Below are positions 46,618-55,710 of a stretch of DNA of 64,000 bases, one piece after another. The notes under the pieces were generated by a model, which worked only from the letters and a program-made list of their open reading frames with translations, did not search any database and had not been told where the DNA came from. Positions within the stretch are counted from its first letter, which is position 1, and each line of letters begins with the position of its first letter. Made by a program: the position numbers and the translations under genes. Source of the DNA: Pseudochelatococcus sp050946405 (lineage in GTDB: Bacteria > Pseudomonadota > Alphaproteobacteria > Rhizobiales > Beijerinckiaceae); contig NZ_JBMNUS010000006.1 of NCBI RefSeq assembly GCF_050946405.1, forward strand, positions 62,001 to 126,000, in the 5' to 3' direction.

Positions 46618-47607
46618 TCATGCCCGCACGAGGCCCTCTTGCGGCAGGGCCGCGGCGGCGAGGCGGGCAAGCGTCTCCCGCCTTTCGGCGACGATGCGGG
46701 CGATCTGCGTGCCGGCGGGTTCGATCTTCGCGATATTCCCCACGCCGTGCCCCGCCCCGTAGATATCCCGCCAGGCTTTCGGCTTGGGGTGGCCGTCGCC
46801 GAAATCCATCCTGCGCGCCTCGGCCCGCGCGGCCTCGGCCGGGTCGATGCCGGCGGCGGCGATGCTGCCTTCGAGATAATTGCCGTGCGTGCCGGAGAAC
46901 ATCGGCGAATAGACGATGTTCGCGGCCGTGCTCTCGACCACGAGCTGCTTGTGGCGTTCCGCGACCTGCGCCTCCTCCGAGGCGAGGAACAGCGTGCCGA
47001 TATAGGCGAAATCGCATCCGAGCGCCTCGGCCGCGACGACGCCCCGGCCGGAGGTGATGGCGCCCGCCAGCGTCAGCGCGCCGCCGAAGAACCGGCGGGC
47101 TTCCTCCACCAGCGCGACCGGGTTGATGCGCCCCGCGTGCCCGCCCGCGCCCGCCGCCACGAGAATGAGACCGTCGACGCCCGCCTCGGCCGCCTTGCGC
47201 GCGTGGCGCATGTTGATGACGTCGTGAAACACCAGCCCGCCGTAATCGTGCGCGCGGCGGACGACTTCTCCCGGCGCCGACAGCGACGTGATGATGAGGG
47301 GCACCTCATGGCGCGCGATGGTGTCGAGATCTTCGGCAAGGCGGGTATTGGAATCGTGCACGATCAGATTGACGCCGAACGGCGCCGCCTTGCGGCCCGT
47401 CTCCGCCTCGAACGCCGCGAGCCTGCTCCTGATCTCGCCGAGCCATCGGTCGAGGTCGCCGGGCTGGCGCGCGTTGAGGGCCGGGAACGTGCCGATGATC
47501 CCCGCGCGACATTGCGCCACCACCAGTTCCACGCCGCTGGCGATGAACATCGGCGAGCCGATGACCGGCGCGGACAGGTCCGCCTTCAGTCGTTCCACAG
47601 TCCACAT
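46618..47607 (-). CDS. Nitronate monooxygenase (2-nitropropane dioxygenase family)
   Basis: A 329-residue FMN-binding TIM-barrel protein from ATG 47607, with GGGAGGAAAG just upstream; a longer frame to 47733 is rejected on this basis. It opens VIGSPMFIASGVELVVAQCR. The FMN-phosphate loop and likely catalytic His appear in AAGAGGHAGRINPVALVEEA, and GTLFLASEEAQVAERHKQLV follows. Members oxidise nitronates such as propionate 3-nitronate with O2, or act as flavin oxidoreductases. It lies just downstream of a LysR gene on the same strand, with which it may be controlled. Confidence 0.88.
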   Translation of the reverse strand: MWTVERLKADLSAPVIGSPMFIASGVELVVAQCRAGIIGTFPALNARQPGDLDRWLGEIRSRLAAFEAETGRKAAPFGVNLIVHDSNTRLAEDLDTIARHEVPLIITSLSAPGEVVRRAHDYGGLVFHDVINMRHARKAAEAGVDGLILVAAGAGGHAGRINPVALVEEARRFFGGALTLAGAITSGRGVVAAEALGCDFAYIGTLFLASEEAQVAERHKQLVVESTAANIVYSPMFSGTHGNYLEGSIAAAGIDPAEAARAEARRMDFGDGHPKPKAWRDIYGAGHGVGNIAKIEPAGTQIARIVAERRETLARLAAAALPQEGLVRA

Positions 47608-47760
47608 GCACTTTCCTCCCGGCCGTGATGTGCGCGGCCTTGTTTTATGCATGCAGGATAGTTTGCCGTTCTTGCCGAACGCCAATAGGATTTGCGGGGT
47701 GGCTGCCATAACGAAATGTGATGTCCGGCGCATCAGGCCGGGCGGCGTGGCGCGCCGGAG

Positions 47761-48729
47761 TCAGCCGGGTTCCTCGGGCAGGATCGTCGCGCCCACCCAG
47801 CGGCCCGTGCGGGCGAGGTCGCGCAGCACCTCGCGCGTCAGCGCCTCGATGGCGGCGACGGCGTTCGTCATCGGGCGCTCCAGCGCATGCGCCAGACGGA
47901 CGGAACGCTGGAGCGCCGGCCGGGAGATCGTCCAGCTTCGAAGATCGCCCGCCGCCACCTCGCGCGCGATCGCGTTGAGCGGCAGGATGGAATAGCCGAA
48001 GCCGGAGGCGACGAGCTCCTTGATGTTGGAATAGGAATCGACATCGATCGCCGTGTTCAGCTCGAACCCGGCCATGAGCGCCTGCCGTTCGAGAAGCTCG
48101 CGCAGGCCGTGCGCCTCGCCCGGCAGAATGAGCGGCAGGGCCGCGATCAGGCCATAGTCGAGCGCCTCGCCTTCCACGGATATCTCCATGGATATCTCCA
48201 TGCCGGGCCGGGGCGTGGCGGGACCGAAAAAGACCAGCTCCTCTTCCAGAACCGGCACGGTGGCGATGCCGCTGTCGGCCGCGTCGCGGTAGAGCACGCC
48301 AAGATCGATCCGCGCCTCGCGCAGCCATCCCAGGACGAAGCCGCTCATCGCTTCGGCGATGCGCAGCTTGATGTTCGGATAGCGCGCCCGCGCCGCGGTG
48401 ATCAGCGGCACGGTGAGGATCTGGCTGATGGTGCCGGGGAGCCCCAGGCAGACCTCGCCGCGCGGGTTGTTGTCGTGGACGCGGATTTCCTCCTCGGTCG
48501 TCGCGAGCTGGTCGAGAATGATGCGCGCGTTGCGCAGCAGGATTTCGCCCGCCTCCGTGGGCACCACGCCCCTGGGGCTGCGGAAAAGCAGCGACGTGCC
48601 GAGATCCGTCTCCATGTTGCGGACATGCATGGACAGCGCCGGCTGCGCGATGCGCAGCAGCGATGCGGCGCGCGAGAACGATCCCTGCTCGGCGATCGCG
48701 ACGAAGTAACGAAGCTGGCGAATGTCCAT
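47761..48729 (-). CDS. LysR-family regulator, Nac-like
   Basis: A 322-residue LysR regulator from ATG 48729 (MDIRQLRYFVAIAEQGSFSR). The helix-turn-helix is SFSRAASLLRIAQPALSMHV at about residues 17-36. The rest of the sequence, notably LGLPGTISQILTVPLI, resembles the nitrogen-assimilation-control subgroup. A 12-base tandem repeat is present in the effector domain. It is divergent from the third MmgE/PrpD gene and precedes the nitronate monooxygenase on its own strand, so it could control either or both. Confidence 0.9.
   Translation of the reverse strand: MDIRQLRYFVAIAEQGSFSRAASLLRIAQPALSMHVRNMETDLGTSLLFRSPRGVVPTEAGEILLRNARIILDQLATTEEEIRVHDNNPRGEVCLGLPGTISQILTVPLITAARARYPNIKLRIAEAMSGFVLGWLREARIDLGVLYRDAADSGIATVPVLEEELVFFGPATPRPGMEISMEISVEGEALDYGLIAALPLILPGEAHGLRELLERQALMAGFELNTAIDVDSYSNIKELVASGFGYSILPLNAIAREVAAGDLRSWTISRPALQRSVRLAHALERPMTNAVAAIEALTREVLRDLARTGRWVGATILPEEPG
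48178..48201. repeat. 12-base tandem duplication inside the Nac-like LysR gene
   Basis: GGATATCTCCAT occurs twice in direct succession (48178-48189 and 48190-48201), giving MEISMEIS in the protein. It keeps the frame and looks like a recent slippage or duplication event. Confidence 0.9.
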
Positions 48730-49007
48730 CGCGATCCTGTCAGACAAGAACCCCATCATATGGTGAAAAATGATAGAGACGGTCCGGGCCGCACACAAGC
48801 GACGGCCTCGTCGTCATGTCTTTTCCTATCGCCGTTTCCTATCGCCGTGCGAGAAAAAATATATTTCCCCTATGCCGCCGCAAGGTCCATCCTTCGCGGC
48901 AGGCGGGATGAGCCGTCGCGCAGGCGCGGCCGGTCTTCATGCGCCGGTTCCCGGCCACAGGGGCGCTTCCCACCAGCGATTTCCGACCAGCGACGAGGTT
49001 CGATGCG

Positions 49008-50378
49008 ATGTCCGTAACGCACATCATGGCCACCTTTGCAGCCGAAACGGCGACCGCCGACGTGCCGCAGGCCGTCTCCGAACGCGCGCTCGCCCTTGCG
49101 ACCGACCTGATCGGCTCGACGATACGCGCCGCGAACGAGGTCGATTCCACCCCGTCGATCCTGGCGATGCTCTCGCGCCTCGGTCTCGACAGGGGCGACG
49201 AATGCATCGTCTTCGGCCTCAACCGCCGCTATCCTGCTGCCGCGGCGGCGCTTCTCAACGGGGCGCTCGGCCATTCGCTCGATTTCGACGACACGCATGC
49301 GGACAGTTCCCTGCATCCCAGCGCCCCGGTGGTGCCCGCCGCCTTCGCCGCCGCCGAGCTGACGCGCGCGTCGGGCGCCGATCTGCTCGCCGCCATCGCG
49401 ATCGGCTTCGAGATCTGCTGCCGTCTCGGCGTGGCGCTCGATCCGGCCGTCCATTACGGGCGCGGTTTTCACCCCACCGCGACGGCGGGCGTTTTCGGCG
49501 CCGCCGCCGCCGCCGGCCGCCTGCTGGGGCTCGATGCGGCGAAAATCGCCGGCGCATTCGGCGTGGCCGCGAGCCAGGCGTCGGGATCGCTGCAATTTCT
49601 CGCCAACGGCGCCTGGAACAAGCGCTATCAGGTCGGCGAGGCGGCCATGAAGGGGCTGATGGCCGCGACGCTCGCCGATGCGGATTTCGTCGGCGCGGTA
49701 GATGCCATCGACGGCAAGCACGGCTTCCTGCGCGCCTACAGCGACGGCGCCGATCCGGCCCGCGCGGTGGAAAACCTCGGCGCAGAGTGGGAAACCCTCC
49801 GAATCGGCGTCAAACCCTATCCCGCCTGCCGCTATACCCATGCGGCGGTGGACGGCATTCTCGCGCTGCAAAAGCGGCATGCCTGGGCCGGCGGCGACAT
49901 CGAGCGCGTCACCGTCGGCCTGCACGGCAACGGCATCACGCTGGTCGGGGCGCCGCTGGCGGGGAAACGGCGCGCGCGCAGCATCGTCGACGGGCAGTTC
50001 TCCATGCCCTTCGCGGCCGCCGTGGCCCTCACGCGCGGCCGCTTCGGATGGGACGACTACGACCTTCTCGGCCATCCCGAAATCGACGCCATCGCCGACC
50101 GTGTGGAGGTGGTGCGCGACGCGAGCCTCGAAGGGTTGCGCCATCCGTTCGGCGCCACGCTGGAGATCGTCGCGCGCGGGGAAAGCCACCGGCTGCGCGT
50201 GCCCGATCCGTCCGGCGAGCCCGAGACCTTTCCGTCGCCCGCCGATGCCGCGGCGAAGTTCCACAGTCTCGCGGGACCGGTGCTGAATGCGGATACGGCC
50301 GCTTTCCTCGACACGCTGCGGGCCGTGCCGGCGGCCCCGGACGTGCGCGCGCTCTTCCTGGAGCGTCAGACCTTCTAG
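49008..50378 (+). CDS. MmgE/PrpD family protein (3 of 3)
   Basis: A 456-residue MmgE/PrpD enzyme from ATG 49008, with GAGG nine bases ahead. Motifs are LLNGALGHSLDFDDTHADSS, GRGFHPTATAGVFGAAAAAG, GAWNKRYQVGEAAMKGLMAA and IGVKPYPACRYTHAAVDGIL. It is close to neither of the other two copies, so three separate acquisitions or old duplications are likely. It stands alone, divergent from LysR and convergent with the second IclR gene. Its TAG stop is the first three bases of repeat copy B. Confidence 0.88.
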   Translation: MSVTHIMATFAAETATADVPQAVSERALALATDLIGSTIRAANEVDSTPSILAMLSRLGLDRGDECIVFGLNRRYPAAAAALLNGALGHSLDFDDTHADSSLHPSAPVVPAAFAAAELTRASGADLLAAIAIGFEICCRLGVALDPAVHYGRGFHPTATAGVFGAAAAAGRLLGLDAAKIAGAFGVAASQASGSLQFLANGAWNKRYQVGEAAMKGLMAATLADADFVGAVDAIDGKHGFLRAYSDGADPARAVENLGAEWETLRIGVKPYPACRYTHAAVDGILALQKRHAWAGGDIERVTVGLHGNGITLVGAPLAGKRRARSIVDGQFSMPFAAAVALTRGRFGWDDYDLLGHPEIDAIADRVEVVRDASLEGLRHPFGATLEIVARGESHRLRVPDPSGEPETFPSPADAAAKFHSLAGPVLNADTAAFLDTLRAVPAAPDVRALFLERQTF

Positions 50379-50541
50379 AGCGTTTTCAAGCAGAGCGGAT
50401 ATCGCTTTGCGTGAAGAAAGCGCGTCAAGTCAATAAGATAGAGCATTTCGGCATTTCAACGAAACGCCGAAATGCTCTAAGCTTCATATTCTGTTGCAAT
50501 GCATTCAAGTCGATGGATCGATTCGAACGCAAACTGCTCTA
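50376..50541. repeat. Dispersed palindromic intergenic element, copy B (fills a convergent gene junction)
   Basis: It starts TAGAGCGTTTTCAAGCA and ends with the opposite-strand TAGAGCAGTTTGCGTTC. The interior is nearly identical to copy A over the two hairpins and linker. The right third, with GATGGATCGATTCGAAC, is related to copy A but diverged. The terminal TAGs serve as stop codons of the MmgE/PrpD gene (50376-50378) and of the opposed IclR gene (50541-50539). Confidence 0.9.
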
Positions 50542-51324
50542 CCCTCCGGTTTCAACGGCCACGGCCCGAGCGGCGTCGAGCAGCGCCTGCCGCTCTTCCG
50601 GGAGCTGTTCCTCGCCCAGATTGGCGATGGTGGTCATGACGCAGACGATCTCGTGCTGGGCGTCGAAGACCGGCACCGCCTGCCCGATGATCTGCGGCAG
50701 GAGGTGGCCCCGAAGCTCGCACCAATGCGTCGCGCGGATCTTTTCCAGCGTTTGCGCCGCCGGCGGCTTGCCGCGAAAATGCTCCGGCTGGCGCTGCCTC
50801 GCGGCCTCGATGCGGCTCGCCGGGAGAAAAGCCTGAAACATCAGGCCGCAGGCGGTGTTGTCGAGCGGCAGGATATCGCCCAGACCGAGGGAGCTGATGG
50901 AGAAATAGGCGCTCCTGTACCAGCGCACGAGCGTCGGCCCGCGTTCCGTCCAGATGGCGACGCCGCCGCTCGCCGCGATGCAGCTCGCCAATTGTTTCAT
51001 GTGCCGGGCGGCGACCTCGACCGGCTCCACCCGCTTGAGCGCCGCGATCCCGATGCTCAGCGCCGCCGGCCCGAGATCGTAAAGCCCCGTGGCGGCATCC
51101 TGCGAGGCCAGCCCCTCCTTCACCAGACTTTGCAGATAGCGGTGCGCGGTCGAGCCCACGGTGCCCGCGCGCCGGGCCAGCACCCCCAGCGTCAGCGGCT
51201 CCTCGGCATTGGCGAGAATCGTCAGAAAGCGCGCGGCCATGGACACCGACTGGATGGTGCCGGCGCGCCTTTCGGCCTGCGGTGCAGATTCGGCATTTGC
51301 CGCGCCGGTTGAGGATGCTGCCAA
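50539..51324 (-). CDS. IclR-family transcriptional regulator (2 of 2)
   Basis: A 261-residue regulator with a winged helix (SVSMAARFLTILANAEEPLT, then VLARRAGTVGSTAHRYLQSL) and an effector domain with SLGLGDILPLDNTACGLMF. The final residues VETGG are followed directly by TAG contributed by repeat copy B. It is divergent from the TonB receptor gene across 363 bases, so it could act on either side. The Ala/Ser-rich first 20 residues lie outside the domain. Confidence 0.9.
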   Translation of the reverse strand: MAASSTGAANAESAPQAERRAGTIQSVSMAARFLTILANAEEPLTLGVLARRAGTVGSTAHRYLQSLVKEGLASQDAATGLYDLGPAALSIGIAALKRVEPVEVAARHMKQLASCIAASGGVAIWTERGPTLVRWYRSAYFSISSLGLGDILPLDNTACGLMFQAFLPASRIEAARQRQPEHFRGKPPAAQTLEKIRATHWCELRGHLLPQIIGQAVPVFDAQHEIVCVMTTIANLGEEQLPEERQALLDAARAVAVETGG

Positions 51325-51687
51325 GGTCGTCTCCCGCGATAGCGAAACAGCCGGTTCGGAAAGCCCGATCGTTCCGCCCGCCTCCGCCGCGAGGCTGCCG
51401 CCCGGCGGGTGCGAATCAGCGCCGGCTATTCGATCCAGAATGTTTGATTAGTTTAATTCCAGTATTTGGACAACATAAGCTTTCTCCGTGCGAGTGATCG
51501 CACGCGGTTGGCAAGTTGAATGTGGCAAAAAAGTCATAAGCGATCCCCGAATACGTTTTTGCCGGATGCGGCGGGCGCGTGCCGTTGCAAAAACGGAATG
51601 CGTTCTGCACTGTGGAAATCCGTGAAGGAATGATGTGCGGAAGCAAGCCGCAGGTATTGCCGAGGTGTCGGACGCCCGGCCGTTCAG
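51325..51687. other. Control region between the IclR gene and the TonB receptor
   Basis: No gene. It contains the dyad TCCA-GTATT-TGGA (51458-51470), an IclR-like operator candidate, the perfect hairpin CGTGCGA/TCGCACG (51487-51504), and the shared element at 51585-51609 near the receptor start. Confidence 0.5.
51585..51609. promoter_or_regulatory. Shared element, site 1 (upstream of the TonB receptor)
   Basis: TTGCA (51585-51589), five bases, then GGAATGCGTTCTGCA (51595-51609). The same 15-mer, with TTGCA four bases ahead of it, recurs at 54645-54668 between fepC and fepB. The core GAATGCGTTC is an imperfect dyad. It is a candidate operator for co-regulation of the receptor and transporter. 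Confidence 0.6.
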
Positions 51688-53784
51688 ATGATGAGGGTGA
51701 AAATGACGCTGCATGCGTTTGCGAGGAAGTTGTTGGGCGGTGCGAGCGTCGTGTCTCTTTCCGTTCTGGCGGCGACGGCGGGTTTCGCGCAGGAGCGGGA
51801 GGAGGCGACCGTCCTCGAACTGTCGGAGATCACGGTGAGCGGCGAAAAAATCGAGCGCAGCCTGCGTGAAACCGCAAGCTCCGTCACCGTGCTGACGGCG
51901 GAGGATATCGCGCGCAAGCCCGGAGCTGCATCCGTCTCGGATGCGCTCCAGGGCGTTCCGAACGTGATCTATCCGGATTCGGTCAGCGCCCCGGTCATCC
52001 GTGGCCAAGATACGCAAGGCCCCAACACCGGCGCCACCGCTTTCTTCGCCGGGACTGTGCCGCGCGCAACGATCAATCTCGACGGTCATTACCTGAATTT
52101 CAACGAGTTCTACTACGGCGCGACGTCGGTTTGGGATGTCCGCAGCATCGAGGTGTTTCGTGGGCCGCAGACAACCTCGCAGGGCGCGAATGCGATCGCC
52201 GGCGCCATCATCGTCAACACGAAGGACCCGACCTTCACGCCTGAAGCCGCCTACCAGACCGAGTTCGGCAGCTACAACACGAAGCGGGGCTCCTTCGCGC
52301 TCTCCGGTCCCATCGTCAAGGACGAGCTCGCGGCTCGCCTTGCGGTCGACTATTCGGGGCGCGACACTTTCATCGACTACATCAATCCGAACATGGTGCC
52401 CGGGGACACCGACCTGGATTTCAAGTCGCTGAACGCCCGCTTCAAGCTTCTTTGGCTGCCCTCCGCGATTCCGGGCTTCGAAGCGAAGCTCACCTATTCG
52501 TATACCAACACCAACCGGCCGAGCCAGGAGGCCGCAACACGGCCGTTCGGCTGGCTGAACAGCAATTCTGCGACGATGCCGTCATGGGAGCAGGACACCC
52601 ACACCGGCATCCTCGACATAAGCTATGATTTCTCCAACGGCTTCAAGATCTTCAACCAGGCGCAGTACACGGACTCCTCCGTCCGCCGCATCGCGAACGT
52701 CGCGACCAACGGCAATGCGGATATCGACCAGAGAACTGTGTCGAACGAGACGCGTGTCACCTTCGGCGACGAGAACAGCAAGCTGAGCGGCGTTGCCGGC
52801 CTTTATTATGCGCACACGAAATCCGATGAAAAACTGTACCTCAGCGGTGTTTCGACTTTCGACGACACGAAGCAGAACCTCGGCATCTTCGGCGAGGCGA
52901 GCTACAAGCTGACGGACCGCTGGACGTTTACCGGCGGGCTCCGTTACCAGCAGGACGATATCCAGCGCCTCGGCACCTCGGTCTATACGCGGACGCCGGT
53001 GGATTTCGACAAGACCTTCTCGGCGCTGCTGCCGAAGGCATCGATCGCCTTCGCCGTCACGCCGGACTGGACGGTGGGCGCTATGGTGAGCCGCGGCTAC
53101 AACCCCGGCGGCGTCGCGCTCAATCTTACCTCCGGGCGGTGGGTGACCTTCAAGGAAGAGACACTCTGGAACTATGAGCTGTTCACGCGCGCAAGCCTGA
53201 TCGACAACAAGCTATCATTGAACGGAAACCTGTTCTATACGGACATGAAGAATGCGCAATACAACATTCCCGTCGTGATCTCGCCGGGCGTTACCCAATC
53301 CTATACGATCAATGCCGAGAAGGCCCATGCCTATGGTCTCGAGGTCGGAATCGATTACCGGGTTCTCGACAACCTGACGCTGAATGCGAGCGCCGGCCTG
53401 TTGCAGACCGAGATCGACGAGATATCGAGCAACGCCAATTACGAGGGCAACGAGTTCACGAAGTCTCCCGGTTATACGCTGACTTTCGGCGCGAGCTGGG
53501 ATGTGACCGACAAGCTCAACATTTCCGGGCAGGTCCGTCATCTCGACGGCTATTTCTCCGATATCGCGAACTCGCCCGATTACAAGGTCGATGCCTATAC
53601 GATCGCGGATGCGCGGGTGAGCTACCGGTTCCACGAGCATCTGCAACTCTACGGCTACGTCAGGAACATTTTTGACGAACAGACGCCGACCTACATTCAG
53701 CAGAACCGCAGCGTCACCGGCGGCATCGAGGCGAGCATGACCATGCCGCGCACGTTCGGCGTCGGTGTCAAGGGCTCGTTCTGA
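51688..53784 (+). CDS. TonB-dependent outer-membrane receptor
   Basis: A 698-residue outer-membrane receptor with a Sec signal (cleavage near GFAQ, about residue 35). A TonB-box-like segment LELSEITVSGEKI follows, then the plug domain with ETASSVTVLTAEDIARKPGA and VRSIEVFRGPQTTSQGANAI. The beta-barrel ends ...FGVGVKGSF with the terminal Phe needed for assembly. The start may be ATG 51703, which has GAGGG five bases upstream. It precedes a FepBDGC-like transporter, so a metal chelate or siderophore is the likely ligand. Codon use looks slightly less GC-biased than the neighbours (by eye). Confidence 0.92.
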   Translation: MMRVKMTLHAFARKLLGGASVVSLSVLAATAGFAQEREEATVLELSEITVSGEKIERSLRETASSVTVLTAEDIARKPGAASVSDALQGVPNVIYPDSVSAPVIRGQDTQGPNTGATAFFAGTVPRATINLDGHYLNFNEFYYGATSVWDVRSIEVFRGPQTTSQGANAIAGAIIVNTKDPTFTPEAAYQTEFGSYNTKRGSFALSGPIVKDELAARLAVDYSGRDTFIDYINPNMVPGDTDLDFKSLNARFKLLWLPSAIPGFEAKLTYSYTNTNRPSQEAATRPFGWLNSNSATMPSWEQDTHTGILDISYDFSNGFKIFNQAQYTDSSVRRIANVATNGNADIDQRTVSNETRVTFGDENSKLSGVAGLYYAHTKSDEKLYLSGVSTFDDTKQNLGIFGEASYKLTDRWTFTGGLRYQQDDIQRLGTSVYTRTPVDFDKTFSALLPKASIAFAVTPDWTVGAMVSRGYNPGGVALNLTSGRWVTFKEETLWNYELFTRASLIDNKLSLNGNLFYTDMKNAQYNIPVVISPGVTQSYTINAEKAHAYGLEVGIDYRVLDNLTLNASAGLLQTEIDEISSNANYEGNEFTKSPGYTLTFGASWDVTDKLNISGQVRHLDGYFSDIANSPDYKVDAYTIADARVSYRFHEHLQLYGYVRNIFDEQTPTYIQQNRSVTGGIEASMTMPRTFGVGVKGSF

Positions 53785-53806
53785 GGCGCTCCGGCCCTCG
53801 GGCCGC

Positions 53807-54604
53807 TCACCGCTTTCCCGCTGCGCCGCGCCCTCTCGGCACGACCAGCGGGGTGCCGGTGACGGGATCGGCGATGATGAGGGACGGCAGGTCGAAGACC
53901 CGTTCGACGAGTTGTCCGGTTATGACGGCGGCGGGTTCGCCCTGGGCCACGATGGCGCCCTCCTTCATGGCGATGATGTGGGAGGCGTAGCGGCAGGCAT
54001 GGTTGAGATCGTGCAATACGGCGACGATCGTGCGCCCCTCGCGGTTGAGGTCGGCGAGCAGATCGAGCAGGTCGATCTGATGGGCGATGTCGAGGAAGGT
54101 GGTCGGCTCGTCGAGCAGCAGGATCGGCGTCTGCTGGGCCAGCGCCATCGCGATCCACACCCGCTGACGCTGGCCGCCGGAAAGCGCATCGACGGGACGC
54201 TCCGACAACGGCGCGATGCGGGTGGCCTCCATCGCCGCGGCGACGGCCTGCTCGTCCGCCGCGGACCATTGCCGCAGGAACGACTGGTGCGGATAGCGGC
54301 CGCGCGCGACGAGATCGGCCACCGTGATGCCTTCGGGAGCGGTCGCGCTTTGCGGCAGCAGGCCGAGGCGGCGCGCCACGTCCCTCGCGGGCAGGCTGCC
54401 GATGCGCCGGCCGTCGAGGATGACCTGCCCGGACGACGGCGCCAGCAGCCGCGACAGGGCCCGCAGCAGTGTGGATTTGCCGCAGGCGTTGGGGCCGACG
54501 ATGACGGTGAACGAACCGTCCGGGATGGCGACGGAGAGATTTTCCGAGATCGTTCGCTCGCCGTAGCGCAGGGTTACGGCTTCGGCATGCAGGCGATGCG
54601 TCAT
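53807..54604 (-). CDS. fepC: Siderophore ABC transporter ATPase, FepC-like
   Basis: A 265-residue ATPase of the ferric siderophore and B12 importer type. Walker A is GPNACGKSTLLRALSRLL (Ala where FepC has Gly), the signature is LSGGQRQRVWIAMALAQQTP and Walker B is ILLLDEPTTFLDIAHQ. The end is like FepC. It is convergent with the receptor and divergent from fepB. The separate orientation from the fepBDG genes is unusual but compatible with one complex. Confidence 0.9.
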   Translation of the reverse strand: MTHRLHAEAVTLRYGERTISENLSVAIPDGSFTVIVGPNACGKSTLLRALSRLLAPSSGQVILDGRRIGSLPARDVARRLGLLPQSATAPEGITVADLVARGRYPHQSFLRQWSAADEQAVAAAMEATRIAPLSERPVDALSGGQRQRVWIAMALAQQTPILLLDEPTTFLDIAHQIDLLDLLADLNREGRTIVAVLHDLNHACRYASHIIAMKEGAIVAQGEPAAVITGQLVERVFDLPSLIIADPVTGTPLVVPRGRGAAGKR

Positions 54605-54644
54605 CGATGGAACTCTTTCCGGAACGGTGGAGACGTCTTCTGTA

Positions 54645-54668
54645 TTGCATCGTGGAATGCGTTCTGCA
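54645..54668. promoter_or_regulatory. Shared element, site 2 (between fepC and fepB)
   Basis: TTGCA (54645-54649), four bases, then GGAATGCGTTCTGCA (54654-54668), the same 15-mer as at 51595. It lies in the 122-base spacer between the divergent fepC and fepB starts, the right place to control both. Confidence 0.6.
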
Positions 54669-54726
54669 ACATGGATCGCATGGCGTCAGGTCCGCCGTGC
54701 GGGCGCTCCGATCGCGATGAGGCTCG

Positions 54727-55710
54727 ATGATGAATCCCGAAAGACTGCTCCGTATCGTGCCGGCCGTTTTCGCCGTGCTGCTTCTGTCGGCTCAGGTCGC
54801 GCAGGCTCAGGTTATGCTTGCGCAAGGCGGCTGGCCGCGAACGATCAGGCACGAGGCGGGGGAATTGACCCTCGCGTCGCAGCCGAAGCGGATCGTCTCG
54901 GCAACGCCCAGCGTCACCGGCATCCTGCTCGCCATCGGCGCGCCGGTCGTGGCGAGCGCGGCGGCGACGCGCACGAGCCTGACCGATGACAAGGGCTTTT
55001 TCCTGCAATGGGCCGATGTCGCGGACGCGCGCGGCGTCACGGTCCTCTATCCCGATCTCGAGTTCGACATCGAGGCCGTGATCGGCGCGGCCCCCGACCT
55101 GCTGGTCGTCTCGGCCGCCGGCGGCGACAGCGCGGCCCAGCATTATGCGGAACTGGAAGCGCAGGGCATTCCGACCGTGGTCGTCAATTATTTCAACCGG
55201 GGCTGGCAGGAGATCGCATCCGAACTCGGCCGGGCCACCGGTCTTGAGGAAGGAGCGAGGGCGGCCGTCGCGCGCTTCGACGCCCATGCCGCCGAAGTGG
55301 GAGCCTCCCTCCGGCCGCCGGCCGGCCCGGTCAGCATCGTCGGCTACAACATCGGCGCCAGCTATTCGGTGAGCCGGCCCACCAGCCCGCAGGCGGCGCT
55401 GCTCCGGGCTCTCGGTTTCGAGGTGGCGGGGCTGCCGCCGGGGCTGCGCCCCGACGAGACGCGACGCGGATCGGACTTCGCCTTCGTCTCCCGCGAGACC
55501 CTGTCGGCGGCCATCGCCGGTGAGACCGTGTTCCTGCTCAACGGCACCGAGGACGACGCGAAGGCGTTTCTGGCCGATCCGGTTCTCGCGAATCTGCCGG
55601 CGGTCGTGAAGAAGCAGGTCTATCCGCTCGGCCCCACCTCGTTCCGCATCGATTATTATTCCGGGCGTCAGTTGATCGACACGGTGGCCCGGTACTTCCG
55701 CAAGCCATGA
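54727..55710 (+). CDS. fepB: Siderophore ABC substrate-binding protein, FepB-like
   Basis: A 327-residue periplasmic binding protein with a Sec signal (cleavage after AQVAQA). It follows the Escherichia FepB pattern: PKRIVSATPSVTGILLAIGA, VVASAAATRTSLTDDKGFFL, DLLVVSAAGGDSAAQHYAEL, and FRIDYYSGRQLIDTVARYF at the C-terminus. That makes ferric catecholate the likely ligand class, though family members bind related chelates. Its stop overlaps the fepD start (ATGA). Confidence 0.88.
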   Translation: MMNPERLLRIVPAVFAVLLLSAQVAQAQVMLAQGGWPRTIRHEAGELTLASQPKRIVSATPSVTGILLAIGAPVVASAAATRTSLTDDKGFFLQWADVADARGVTVLYPDLEFDIEAVIGAAPDLLVVSAAGGDSAAQHYAELEAQGIPTVVVNYFNRGWQEIASELGRATGLEEGARAAVARFDAHAAEVGASLRPPAGPVSIVGYNIGASYSVSRPTSPQAALLRALGFEVAGLPPGLRPDETRRGSDFAFVSRETLSAAIAGETVFLLNGTEDDAKAFLADPVLANLPAVVKKQVYPLGPTSFRIDYYSGRQLIDTVARYFRKP

